Source of the DNA: JBEHYA01 sp048498415
GTDB lineage: Bacteria > Pseudomonadota > Alphaproteobacteria > UBA9219 > RGZA01
Assembly (NCBI GenBank): GCA_048498415.1
Contig: JBEHYA010000047.1
Location: 1 to 15,204, forward strand
Length of the DNA stretch: 15,204 bases
Reading direction: 5' to 3'
Shown here: one piece after another, positions 6,986-12,805 of the stretch
Numbering within the stretch: position 1 is the stretch's first letter
Layout of the letters: each line of letters starts with the position of its first letter
The notes under the pieces: generated by a model
What the model was told of the DNA's origin: nothing
Databases searched by the model: none
What the model saw: only the letters and a program-made list of their open reading frames with translations
Translations under genes and position numbers: made by a program

Positions 6986-7015
6986 TTGACTCCTGCAAAA
7001 GAACTAAAGTAGAAC
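6986..7015 (+). promoter_or_regulatory. lexA promoter
   Basis: TTGACT at 6986-6991 is a near-consensus -35. TAGAAC at 7010-7015, 18 nt further, is the best -10 and overlaps the first SOS box, as expected for a LexA-repressed promoter. Transcription would start near 7022 and give a leader of about 175 nt. Confidence 0.55.
7001..7015 (-). promoter_or_regulatory. SOS box 1 (LexA operator)
   Basis: On the minus strand this reads GTTC-TACTTTA-GTTC, an exact match to the alphaproteobacterial LexA operator GTTC-N7-GTTC. It overlaps the -10 of the lexA promoter, so autorepression is expected. Confidence 0.85.
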
Positions 7016-7025
7016 ATCATGAAGT

Positions 7026-7040
7026 ATTCTTCTTTTGTTC
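7026..7040 (+). promoter_or_regulatory. SOS box 2 (imperfect LexA operator)
   Basis: ATTC-TTCTTTT-GTTC has the right spacing and one mismatch from GTTC-N7-GTTC. Its centre lies 25 bp after that of box 1 and it has the opposite orientation. It falls just past the predicted transcription start and could strengthen repression. Confidence 0.5.
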
Positions 7041-7055
7041 TTCGAAAATGGCCGC

Positions 7056-7064
7056 TTATCCACA
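7056..7064 (+). promoter_or_regulatory. DnaA-box sequence in the lexA leader
   Basis: TTATCCACA is identical to the consensus high-affinity DnaA box. It is single, 16 bp after SOS box 2, in the transcribed leader. A 9-mer is expected about once in nine such windows by chance, so function is unproven. Confidence 0.3.
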
Positions 7065-7197
7065 AGGCCAGCCTAATAGCAGTCGAACGAATCAGAGTCG
7101 GAATACGGCAAAAATAAGGGCCCCCGCCGCGTTGGATAAGGGATGTGCCCACCGCAGTACTCAGAATTTTAGGCTGCATCTTTTTAGGGGACAGACA

Positions 7198-7896
7198 ATG
7201 CTCACGCGCAAACAGCAGGAACTACTCCATTTCATTCACGACCGCCTCTCGAACGATGGTATCTCACCGTCGTTTGATGAAATGAAAGCGGCGCTTCGCC
7301 TCAAATCAAAGTCGGGTATTCACCGTCTCATCAGCGGTCTGGAAGAACGCGGCTTCATCAAGCGTCTGCCGCACCGTGCGCGCGCGCTCGAAGTCACGCG
7401 CTTACCGGATTCATTGAACATCAAAGAAACCGCCGCCAAGGCCGTCAGCGCTGTTAAAACCGCTGCCAACGACGTCGCCCGCAAAGCCGGTGAAGTTGCC
7501 GATAGCGTCGCCAACGCCATCACCCTTCCCATGCTCGGCCGCATCGCCGCCGGTACTGCCATTGAAGCCTTGCGCGATAACTCGCGTTTCATGGATGTGC
7601 CTGCGGGTCTGTTAGGCCGCGGCGAACACTACATTCTGGAAGTCGCCGGCGATTCCATGGTGGAAGCCGGCATTCACGATGGCGACAGCGTCATCATCCA
7701 GGAATGCAAAGACGTGACCAACGGCGATATCGCCGTCGCCCTCATCGACGGTCAGGAAGTCACGCTGAAAAGCTTCTACAAAAAAGGCAACGTCATCGAC
7801 CTCGTGCCCGCCAACGCCCGCTACACCACCATGACCTACCCCGCCACCCGCGTGCAGGTGCAAGGCAAGCTCGTCGGCCTGATGCGTAAATACTAA
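7198..7896 (+). CDS. lexA: LexA SOS repressor
   Basis: A 232-residue repressor of DNA-damage genes, cleaved when RecA forms filaments on single-stranded DNA. The N-terminal winged helix reads SPSFDEMKAALRLKSKSGIHRL and EERGFIKRLPHRARALE, the alphaproteobacterial form. The cleavage site is A118-G119 in GRIAAGTA. The catalytic dyad is S153 in VAGDSMVEAGI and K191 in EVTLKSFYKKG. Residues about 75-108 form an Ala/Lys-rich amphipathic linker that looks longer and more regular than usual. The ATG at 7198 has AGGGGA 6 nt upstream. The frame stays open back to 6910, and an in-frame ATG at 7048 exists, but it has no binding site and the added residues match no LexA. Two SOS boxes and a strong terminator flank the gene. 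Confidence 0.96.
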   Translation: MLTRKQQELLHFIHDRLSNDGISPSFDEMKAALRLKSKSGIHRLISGLEERGFIKRLPHRARALEVTRLPDSLNIKETAAKAVSAVKTAANDVARKAGEVADSVANAITLPMLGRIAAGTAIEALRDNSRFMDVPAGLLGRGEHYILEVAGDSMVEAGIHDGDSVIIQECKDVTNGDIAVALIDGQEVTLKSFYKKGNVIDLVPANARYTTMTYPATRVQVQGKLVGLMRKY

Positions 7897-7919
7897 TTCA
7901 GCCTACCCACGCATAAGCA

Positions 7920-7954
7920 AACGCCCCGGCCCCAACCCCGGGGCGTTTTGTTTT
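7920..7954 (+). terminator. Rho-independent terminator of lexA
   Basis: AACGCCCCGG at 7920-7929 pairs over 10 bp with CCGGGGCGTT at 7938-7947. The loop is 8 nt, and TTTTGTTTT follows. It begins 23 nt after the lexA stop. Confidence 0.9.
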
Positions 7955-7990
7955 CTATGAATATAATTACTGGCGTCCCTCGCCCACCGT

Positions 7991-8095
7991 TGACTCGTCA
8001 TTGCGAGCGCAGCGAAGCAATCCATGTGGCGTCTCCATCAGACCCACCTTATGGATTGCCGCGTCGCCCTACGGGCTCCTCGCAATGACGAGTCA
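7991..8095. mobile_element. MITE-like palindromic element, 105 bp
   Basis: TGACTCGTCATTGCGAG at 7991-8007 and its exact reverse complement at 8079-8095 form perfect 17-bp terminal inverted repeats. Inside are a second inverted pair (GCAATCCAT at 8017-8025 and ATGGATTGC at 8051-8059) and a small hairpin GCCC-TAC-GGGC at 8066-8076. There is no coding capacity. Elements with CGTCATTGCGAG ends and CAATCC inside are widespread in alphaproteobacteria, including Rickettsiales; no transposase for them is in the window. No clear target duplication is seen. It lies between convergent lexA and comEC. Confidence 0.75.
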
Positions 8096-8107
8096 GCTAA
8101 ATTCAGG

Positions 8108-8136
8108 CATCCCCGCGAAAGCGGGGATCCAGTTTG
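8108..8136 (+). repeat. GAAA-tetraloop hairpin repeat, copy A
   Basis: ATCCCCGC at 8109-8116, a GAAA loop, GCGGGGAT at 8121-8128, then the conserved tail CCAGTTTG. The 8-bp stem is perfect. It belongs with the copies at 8202 and 14278 and the inverted copy at 14318-14345. Repeats of this kind are common in proteobacterial intergenic DNA and are often mistranslated as IPAKAGIQ. Confidence 0.8.
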
Positions 8137-8146
8137 GTTTTCTATT

Positions 8147-8165
8147 CCCCTCCCTTCGGGAGGGG
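8147..8165. repeat. Short GC hairpin within the repeat cluster
   Basis: CCCCTCCC-TTC-GGGAGGGG is a perfect 8-bp stem with a 3-nt loop, between copies A and B of the tetraloop repeat. It has no U-tract on either strand and is probably part of the composite repeat insertion. Confidence 0.6.
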
Positions 8166-8201
8166 CCAGAGGCGGGAAAGGCCTGCCCATTAGATACGGA
8201 C

Positions 8202-8270
8202 ATACCAGCGAAAGCTGGTATCCAGTTTGCTAGCCGCACGGAAACGGGATTCCGCCTTGCGCCGGAATGT
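8202..8270. repeat. GAAA-tetraloop hairpin repeat, copy B, with degraded second arm
   Basis: ATACCAGC, GAAA, GCTGGTAT (8202-8221) and the tail CCAGTTTG form a hairpin identical in core to the copy at 14278. A weaker second arm follows: ATTCCG at 8249-8254 pairs with CGGAAT at 8263-8268, then GTTCGTAT. The two-arm plan and the GTnCGTAT end match the element at 14274-14350, so this looks like a decayed relative. Confidence 0.65.
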
Positions 8271-8373
8271 TCGTATAGAGAATTTCTCTTGGTTATAAAA
8301 AATTCTGTACGTGCAATTTCAGAAAACTTTTTCCAATCAAATATACAACCATAGGTTGCTAGACAGCCGTAAA
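8271..8373. other. AT-rich gap after the repeats, 3' of comEC
   Basis: No gene is seen. A short hairpin, CAACC-ATA-GGTTG at 8346-8358, lies 15 nt beyond the comEC stop. On the minus strand it is followed by TATATTTGATT, so it may be a weak comEC terminator. With the repeats it completes the 477-nt non-coding stretch between lexA and comEC. Confidence 0.4.
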
Positions 8374-10506
8374 TTACATCAAATCGTTGTGTTCCACGTG
8401 GAACATTCGCGCAAGCCCTTGTTTTATAACGATGTCGGAATTTTGTTCCACGGCGCTGGTGTTCCACGGGCGGCGGATATTTTCCGGGCTCGCCTCTTTT
8501 ATCCGCAAGCCCTCATCTTTTTTCATAAACACCACGCGGTTGCCCGGCATGTTTTTATCAATCACCGCCCCTTGCGCGCAGATGCGTCTGGCGAAGGGCC
8601 CGATCACCAGCTCCGCACTGCACGGGCCGCCCGCACTGATCGGAAAAGCCACACGGTGGCCGGCATGGGTATAAACGCAGTCCTGCCCCTTGCACACCAG
8701 ATCATCCTGCCCGCCATTCTCCGCCGCATCCAGCCAGTTCACAAAGTAACCCGGCCCGTCACCCTGCTTGCCATCGCGCTGCTGCCAGACGCGGAGGTTA
8801 AAATCCTCCCGGTCGCGCGCGCGGGCAATCAGGCTGCCGCCCGCATCGCGCACCGCAACCAGCAGGCCGCCTTGGGCCACAAAAATATCCGGGCGTTCGG
8901 CAAACAGAAAGCCGCAGGCGCCTAAAAAGAAGGGAATAAGCCCGATATATCGCCATTTCCGCTTCCACAGGCAAAACCACAGGCCGCCCGCAATCACAAC
9001 CACCAGCCACCACCCGTTCATGGCGGGATGATAGGTTGCCGCCCCCGGCCAGCCCGCCACCCACGTGGCGCTGTCAATCATCCACTCAATCCCTTTCCGC
9101 ATCACCCATAACGGCCCCGCCTGCCACCCGAACGGCATGGCCAGCACCGCCACCACGGCGGCGGGCATGATAATGAAACTGCTCAGCGGCACCGCGATCA
9201 GGTTGGTGATCACGCCGTACCAGTTGATCTGATTAAAATGGAAAAGAATGAACGGCAGCGTCGCCAGACTTGCGACCAATGATGTGATAACCGAGCCGCC
9301 GATGTACATGCCAATCTTCCCCAGCCACCCCTGCGCTTCAAAGCGTTGCCATAGCGCATGCTCATTCTTCTCGAACGCCGCGATAAGCGCCATCACCGCG
9401 CCGAATGACAACTGAAAACTGGGATCAAGCAGTGAGGATGGCGCGCCCAAAAGGCCCAGAAACGCCGCAAATGCCACCAAACGCATGGAAAGCGCGCGCC
9501 GATCCACCATAATCGCGACCAGCACCAGCCCGCTCATCACCATGGAACGCACCGCCGGCACCGGCGCCGCGCACATGAAGGTATAGAACGCAACCGCCAG
9601 CAGCGCCGCGAGCGCCGCGATCTTTTTAATCGGCCAATGCAGCGCGAAATACGGCACCAGCGCCATCAGCGCGCGGAGCGTATAGAACACCAGCCCCGCC
9701 ACCAGCGTAATATGCAAACCGGAGACCGAGAGAATATGCGAGATGCCGGAAACCCGCATCGCCTGCATGGTGCCTTTATCAATCCCAGATTGATCACCCG
9801 TGATCAGCGCGGATGCGACAGCCGTCTCCCGCGAATTGCCATCCACAAAAAGTTTTTCGGCGATGTTGCTGCGGATGCGTTCGAAAAACAGCGCGCAGCG
9901 CTGCGCAAAATTTGCCGGCGGACCTTCCGAATAGCGCCATTTGCCAAGGCTGTAGCCCGTGCCGCCAAAGCCCTGAAAATACGCAAAACGCCTGAAATCA
10001 AAGGCGCCCGGCTCCGCCGGTTTGGAGAGGGGATAGAGCGACCCGCGCACTGAAACCCACTTGCCGGGTTCGGGGATTTCTTTCTGGTATCTGATTTTTA
10101 AACGCACCGTATGCGGCGTTTCTTCTTTTGCTAATCCTTCCACCTGCACATCTTCCAGCCACAACCGATAACCATCCGGCAGACGGTTCATGATCATCAC
10201 CCGGCCGCTGATGATGACGTCGGTGAGTTCATCATCCAGCATCGGCTGCGCCATCAGGCGCGTTTCGATAGTTGCTGCGGTATGACCCAGCGCCACCATA
10301 AATAATGCGGCGGCGAAAAACGCGTAGAGATGCCCGCGCATAAAATAGGCGGCAATCGCCAGCACCACGCAGGCAAGCGCGCTCACCCATAAAAGGGGTT
10401 CGGTGGCCCAGCTGAAATAAAGGGCAATCCCAATGCCCATGAATACCGGCAGCCACAGGGCCCAGCGGTCGCGTTCATCGAGAAGGTTTTGCAATGGATT
10501 CAGCAT
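8374..10506 (-). CDS. comEC: ComEC/Rec2-family DNA uptake channel
   Basis: A 710-residue polytopic membrane protein expected to carry single-stranded DNA across the inner membrane during transformation. The N-terminus has membrane helices (about 17-78), then a soluble OB-like DUF4131 region (about 90-195). The Competence core starts near 225 with ETAVASALITGDQSGI and the signature SGISHILSVSGLHI (253-266), followed by many helices. The C-terminal part (PDIFVAQGGLLVAVRDAGG onward) is the degenerate domain common in alphaproteobacterial ComEC; no HxHxDH metallo-beta-lactamase motif is seen. I start at ATG 10506 (MLNPLQ); the frame is open further upstream but would overlap gltX. The last 40 or so codons overlap a parS-like site and may be an extension. 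Whether this organism is transformable cannot be told. Confidence 0.92.
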   Translation of the reverse strand: MLNPLQNLLDERDRWALWLPVFMGIGIALYFSWATEPLLWVSALACVVLAIAAYFMRGHLYAFFAAALFMVALGHTAATIETRLMAQPMLDDELTDVIISGRVMIMNRLPDGYRLWLEDVQVEGLAKEETPHTVRLKIRYQKEIPEPGKWVSVRGSLYPLSKPAEPGAFDFRRFAYFQGFGGTGYSLGKWRYSEGPPANFAQRCALFFERIRSNIAEKLFVDGNSRETAVASALITGDQSGIDKGTMQAMRVSGISHILSVSGLHITLVAGLVFYTLRALMALVPYFALHWPIKKIAALAALLAVAFYTFMCAAPVPAVRSMVMSGLVLVAIMVDRRALSMRLVAFAAFLGLLGAPSSLLDPSFQLSFGAVMALIAAFEKNEHALWQRFEAQGWLGKIGMYIGGSVITSLVASLATLPFILFHFNQINWYGVITNLIAVPLSSFIIMPAAVVAVLAMPFGWQAGPLWVMRKGIEWMIDSATWVAGWPGAATYHPAMNGWWLVVVIAGGLWFCLWKRKWRYIGLIPFFLGACGFLFAERPDIFVAQGGLLVAVRDAGGSLIARARDREDFNLRVWQQRDGKQGDGPGYFVNWLDAAENGGQDDLVCKGQDCVYTHAGHRVAFPISAGGPCSAELVIGPFARRICAQGAVIDKNMPGNRVVFMKKDEGLRIKEASPENIRRPWNTSAVEQNSDIVIKQGLARMFHVEHNDLM
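8390..8405. promoter_or_regulatory. parS-like ParB-binding palindrome inside the comEC 3' end
   Basis: TGTTCCACGTGGAACA is a perfect 16-bp palindrome. It differs from the universal chromosomal parS sequence TGTTTCACGTGAAACA only at one symmetric pair (T:A to C:G). It encodes the odd MFHVEH near the ComEC C-terminus. A perfect 16-bp match of this kind is most unlikely by chance. parS sites are usually close to the chromosome origin; parAB is not in this window. Confidence 0.65.
8444..8469 (+). repeat. Tandem parS half-site-like repeats
   Basis: TGTTCCACGG occurs at 8444-8453 and again at 8460-8469, exactly 16 bp apart, 39 bp beyond the full palindrome. Each carries the left half of the parS-like site without a matching right half. 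They also lie within comEC codons. Confidence 0.4.
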
Positions 10507-10590
10507 GCGAAGGCCTGAATATCCCACAATAAAGCGGCTTTGCGTATGCTTTAAAAAATGCCATGATCGGCACGTTTTTGAACCCCTTTT

Positions 10591-12006
10591 ATGCCGCTCA
10601 TGACCGTCGTTACACGCTTTCCGCCCTCGCCCACCGGTTTCCTTCACATTGGCAGCGCCCGCACCGCGCTTTTCAACTGGCTTTACGCCAAACACCGCGG
10701 CGGCAAGTTCGTGCTGCGCATCGAAGATACGGATCGCGAGCGTTCTACAGAAGCCGCCGTGCAGGCGATTTTTGACGGCTTGAAATGGCTGGAACTGGAA
10801 TGGGATAACCCGGAAGTTGTCTTCCAGTATTCCCGCCGCCATGAGCACGCAAAAATTGTGCATGAGATGCTGGAAAAGGGCCTGGCGTATAAATGCTATT
10901 GCACGCCGCAGGAACTGGAAGAAATGCGCGCGAAGCAAAAGGCCGCGGGCGAGCCGATGAAATACGATGGCCGCTGGCGCGACCGTGACCCCAGCGAAGC
11001 GCCCGAAGGCGTGCCGCCAGTCATCCGTTTAAAAGCCCCGCAAACCGGCACCACCACAATCAAAGACCATGTGCGCGGGGAAGTGACCGTACAGAACACG
11101 CAGATGGACGACATGGTGCTGCTGCGCGCCGATGGCACGCCCACCTATATGTTCTCGGTGGTGGCGGATGACCATGAAATGGGCATTACCCACGTTATTC
11201 GCGGCGACGACCATTTCACCAACACTTTCCGCCAGGTGCAAATCATCAAGGCGCTCGGCTGGCCCATTCCGGAATACGCGCACATTCCCCTTATTCACGG
11301 CGCCGATGGCCAGAAGCTTTCAAAACGCCATGGCGCTTTAGGCGTCGATGAATATCGCAAGATGGGTTATCTGCCGGAAGCGATGCGGAACTATCTGCTG
11401 CGCCTTGGCTGGAGCCATGGCGATGATGAAATCATTTCCACGAGCCAGGCAATTGAATGGTTCAATCTGGAGCATGTGGTCTCAAGCCCCGCCCGCTTTG
11501 ACTTTGTGAAGCTGGACAGCGTGAATGCGCATTATATGAAGAACGCGGATGATGCGCGGTTGATGCGGGACTTCATGCCGTTTTTAGAAGCCGTGCTGGG
11601 CTTTACACCGAATGCCGCGCAGGTGGCGCTTTTGAACAAAGCGATGAGTGGTTTAAAGCAGCGCGCTAAAACACTGAAAGAACTGGCAGAAAACGCCGCC
11701 TTCTACGTGCGCGCCCGCCCCCTGCCGCTGAATGACGGCGCGAAAAAGATTTTGAGCGCAGACGGCAAGGCGATGCTGGCCGAAATCAAGGAAAAAATTT
11801 CTTCCCTGAACGAATTCACCGCCGAAGCAATTGAAGCACAGGCGCGCGGGCTTGCCGAGAACAAAGGCAAGAAGCTGGGCGATATCGCACAGCCCATTCG
11901 CGCGGCCCTCAGCGGCTCCAACGTCTCCCCGCCGATTTTTGAAGTCGCGGAAATTCTAGGCAAGACGGAAACGCTTGGCCGTATTGACGATGTGCTGAAG
12001 GCTTAG
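10591..12006 (+). CDS. gltX: Glutamyl-tRNA synthetase
   Basis: A class I synthetase of 471 residues that charges tRNA-Glu. The HIGH-type signature is PPSPTGFLHIGSARTALFNW (about 11-30), followed by KFVLRIEDTDRERS. The KMSKS-type loop is DGQKLSKRHGALG with K242-L-S-K-R246. The discriminating C-terminal anticodon-binding region ends in KKLGDIAQPIRAALSGSNVSPP. An in-frame ATG at 10600 gives MTVVTRF, the usual GluRS beginning, and may be the real start; neither start has a clear ribosome binding site. Alphaproteobacteria often have two GluRS paralogues, and I cannot tell which this is. It is divergent from comEC (84-nt gap) and its stop overlaps that of the convergent membrane protein gene. Confidence 0.95.
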   Translation: MPLMTVVTRFPPSPTGFLHIGSARTALFNWLYAKHRGGKFVLRIEDTDRERSTEAAVQAIFDGLKWLELEWDNPEVVFQYSRRHEHAKIVHEMLEKGLAYKCYCTPQELEEMRAKQKAAGEPMKYDGRWRDRDPSEAPEGVPPVIRLKAPQTGTTTIKDHVRGEVTVQNTQMDDMVLLRADGTPTYMFSVVADDHEMGITHVIRGDDHFTNTFRQVQIIKALGWPIPEYAHIPLIHGADGQKLSKRHGALGVDEYRKMGYLPEAMRNYLLRLGWSHGDDEIISTSQAIEWFNLEHVVSSPARFDFVKLDSVNAHYMKNADDARLMRDFMPFLEAVLGFTPNAAQVALLNKAMSGLKQRAKTLKELAENAAFYVRARPLPLNDGAKKILSADGKAMLAEIKEKISSLNEFTAEAIEAQARGLAENKGKKLGDIAQPIRAALSGSNVSPPIFEVAEILGKTETLGRIDDVLKA

Positions 12007-12668
12007 CCCGGCTGATGGCCGGTGAAGCGCCAAAACACGAAAGCCGCAGCGGCGGCGCCAGCCTGAATAGCACCCACCATGACACGTTCGCGGACACTTG
12101 GGCGCAAAGCGTTTTCACGCGTTTTAAGAATTTCATCACGTTTCACTGAGAATGCTTCCTGTGCCACCTGTTGTGCGAGCCCGGCCATGGTCAGCGACTT
12201 ATCAAGGTCGTTCGCGACTGAAACAGTTTGTTCCTCAAGCCGATCCATAATTTGCTGGCTAACGTCAGGATATTTTGCGCGCTGTTTTTCAAAGAAAGGC
12301 TTTACTTCTGTCCTATTGTTGGCGAGCCATTCAAGCGCCTCCACAAATTCCGCCGCCTCCACGTAATTTCTATATTCGCTGGTGCTGCGGATTTCTGCTT
12401 CCACCGCTTCACGGCGGCGGCGATCATAATTGGCGCCAAGGATACTGCCGGCAAAAGCCGAGCCAAGAAGCGTTGTGAGCGATGCGTAAAGAATGTGCAT
12501 GCCTTGTTCATGAAACACGGTGGTTTCCAGGGCAGCCGTAATAAATACGGTGCTGACAGATGCAGCGACGTTGAACTTTGTAAAAGAGTCATGCTCGGTG
12601 CGCTCTGGTATGCTTGCCAGATCGACCGGCGCGAGGGGCGATGGATTATCCGTGGCGGTATCGGTCAT
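12003..12668 (-). CDS. Hypothetical membrane protein with three predicted helices
   Basis: A 221-residue protein of no family I recognise. Hydrophobic segments lie at about 33-51, 58-79 and 195-214. Between them, residues 81-190 are charged and helical (YDRRRREAVEAEIRS, then FFEKQRAKYPDVSQQIMDRLEEQ), probably a cytoplasmic helical bundle next to the Arg-rich stop-transfer sequence. The N-terminal 25 residues are Pro/Thr/Asp-rich and disordered-looking. I chose ATG at 12668, with AAAGGA about 8 nt upstream; the TTG at 12674 would be too close to that site. It is divergent from the SPFH gene (137 nt between starts) and overlaps the gltX stop tail to tail. Confidence 0.75.
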   Translation of the reverse strand: MTDTATDNPSPLAPVDLASIPERTEHDSFTKFNVAASVSTVFITAALETTVFHEQGMHILYASLTTLLGSAFAGSILGANYDRRRREAVEAEIRSTSEYRNYVEAAEFVEALEWLANNRTEVKPFFEKQRAKYPDVSQQIMDRLEEQTVSVANDLDKSLTMAGLAQQVAQEAFSVKRDEILKTRENALRPSVRERVMVGAIQAGAAAAAFVFWRFTGHQPG

Positions 12669-12749
12669 GTGCAATATCCTTTAAAAATATGCCTATAAAT
12701 TACGCGCCGGCCCGCATTAACGCAATATCCCTTGATGTCCGGTTTCGCT

Positions 12750-12776
12750 TTGAATTTCCTGCATTCTTGCTATGCT
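12750..12776 (+). promoter_or_regulatory. Candidate promoter of the SPFH-NfeD operon
   Basis: TATGCT at 12771-12776 is preceded by TGC, forming an extended -10 (TGnTATnnT). TTGAAT at 12750-12755 is a possible -35 with a short 15-nt spacer, which an extended -10 can tolerate. The leader would be about 25 nt, ending in AGGAG at 12796-12800. Confidence 0.4.
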
Positions 12777-12805
12777 TTCGCCCATCTTCACACGCAGGAG
12801 TAGCC

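Noticed and set aside
6910..7197. In-frame upstream extension of lexA, including ATG at 7048
   Set aside because: It has no ribosome binding site, crosses both SOS boxes and the promoter, and the added residues resemble no LexA. ATG 7198 has a strong AGGGGA site.
8102..8229. Possible CRISPR array from the repeated hairpin and CCAGTTTG tail
   Set aside because: There are only two direct copies with different stems, no regular spacers and no cas genes; this is a dispersed hairpin repeat.
8001..8354. 117-residue open frame on the plus strand containing IPAKAGIQ twice
   Set aside because: It is a translation of the dispersed repeats, a common annotation artefact.
10507..10938. 144-codon upstream extension of the comEC frame
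   Set aside because: It lies opposite the gltX N-terminal coding sequence, whose HIGH motif is certain. ComEC begins naturally at ATG 10506.
12614..12805. Upstream extension of the SPFH frame
   Set aside because: It crosses the divergent promoter region and the start of the opposite gene. AGGAG precedes ATG 12806, where the membrane anchor begins.
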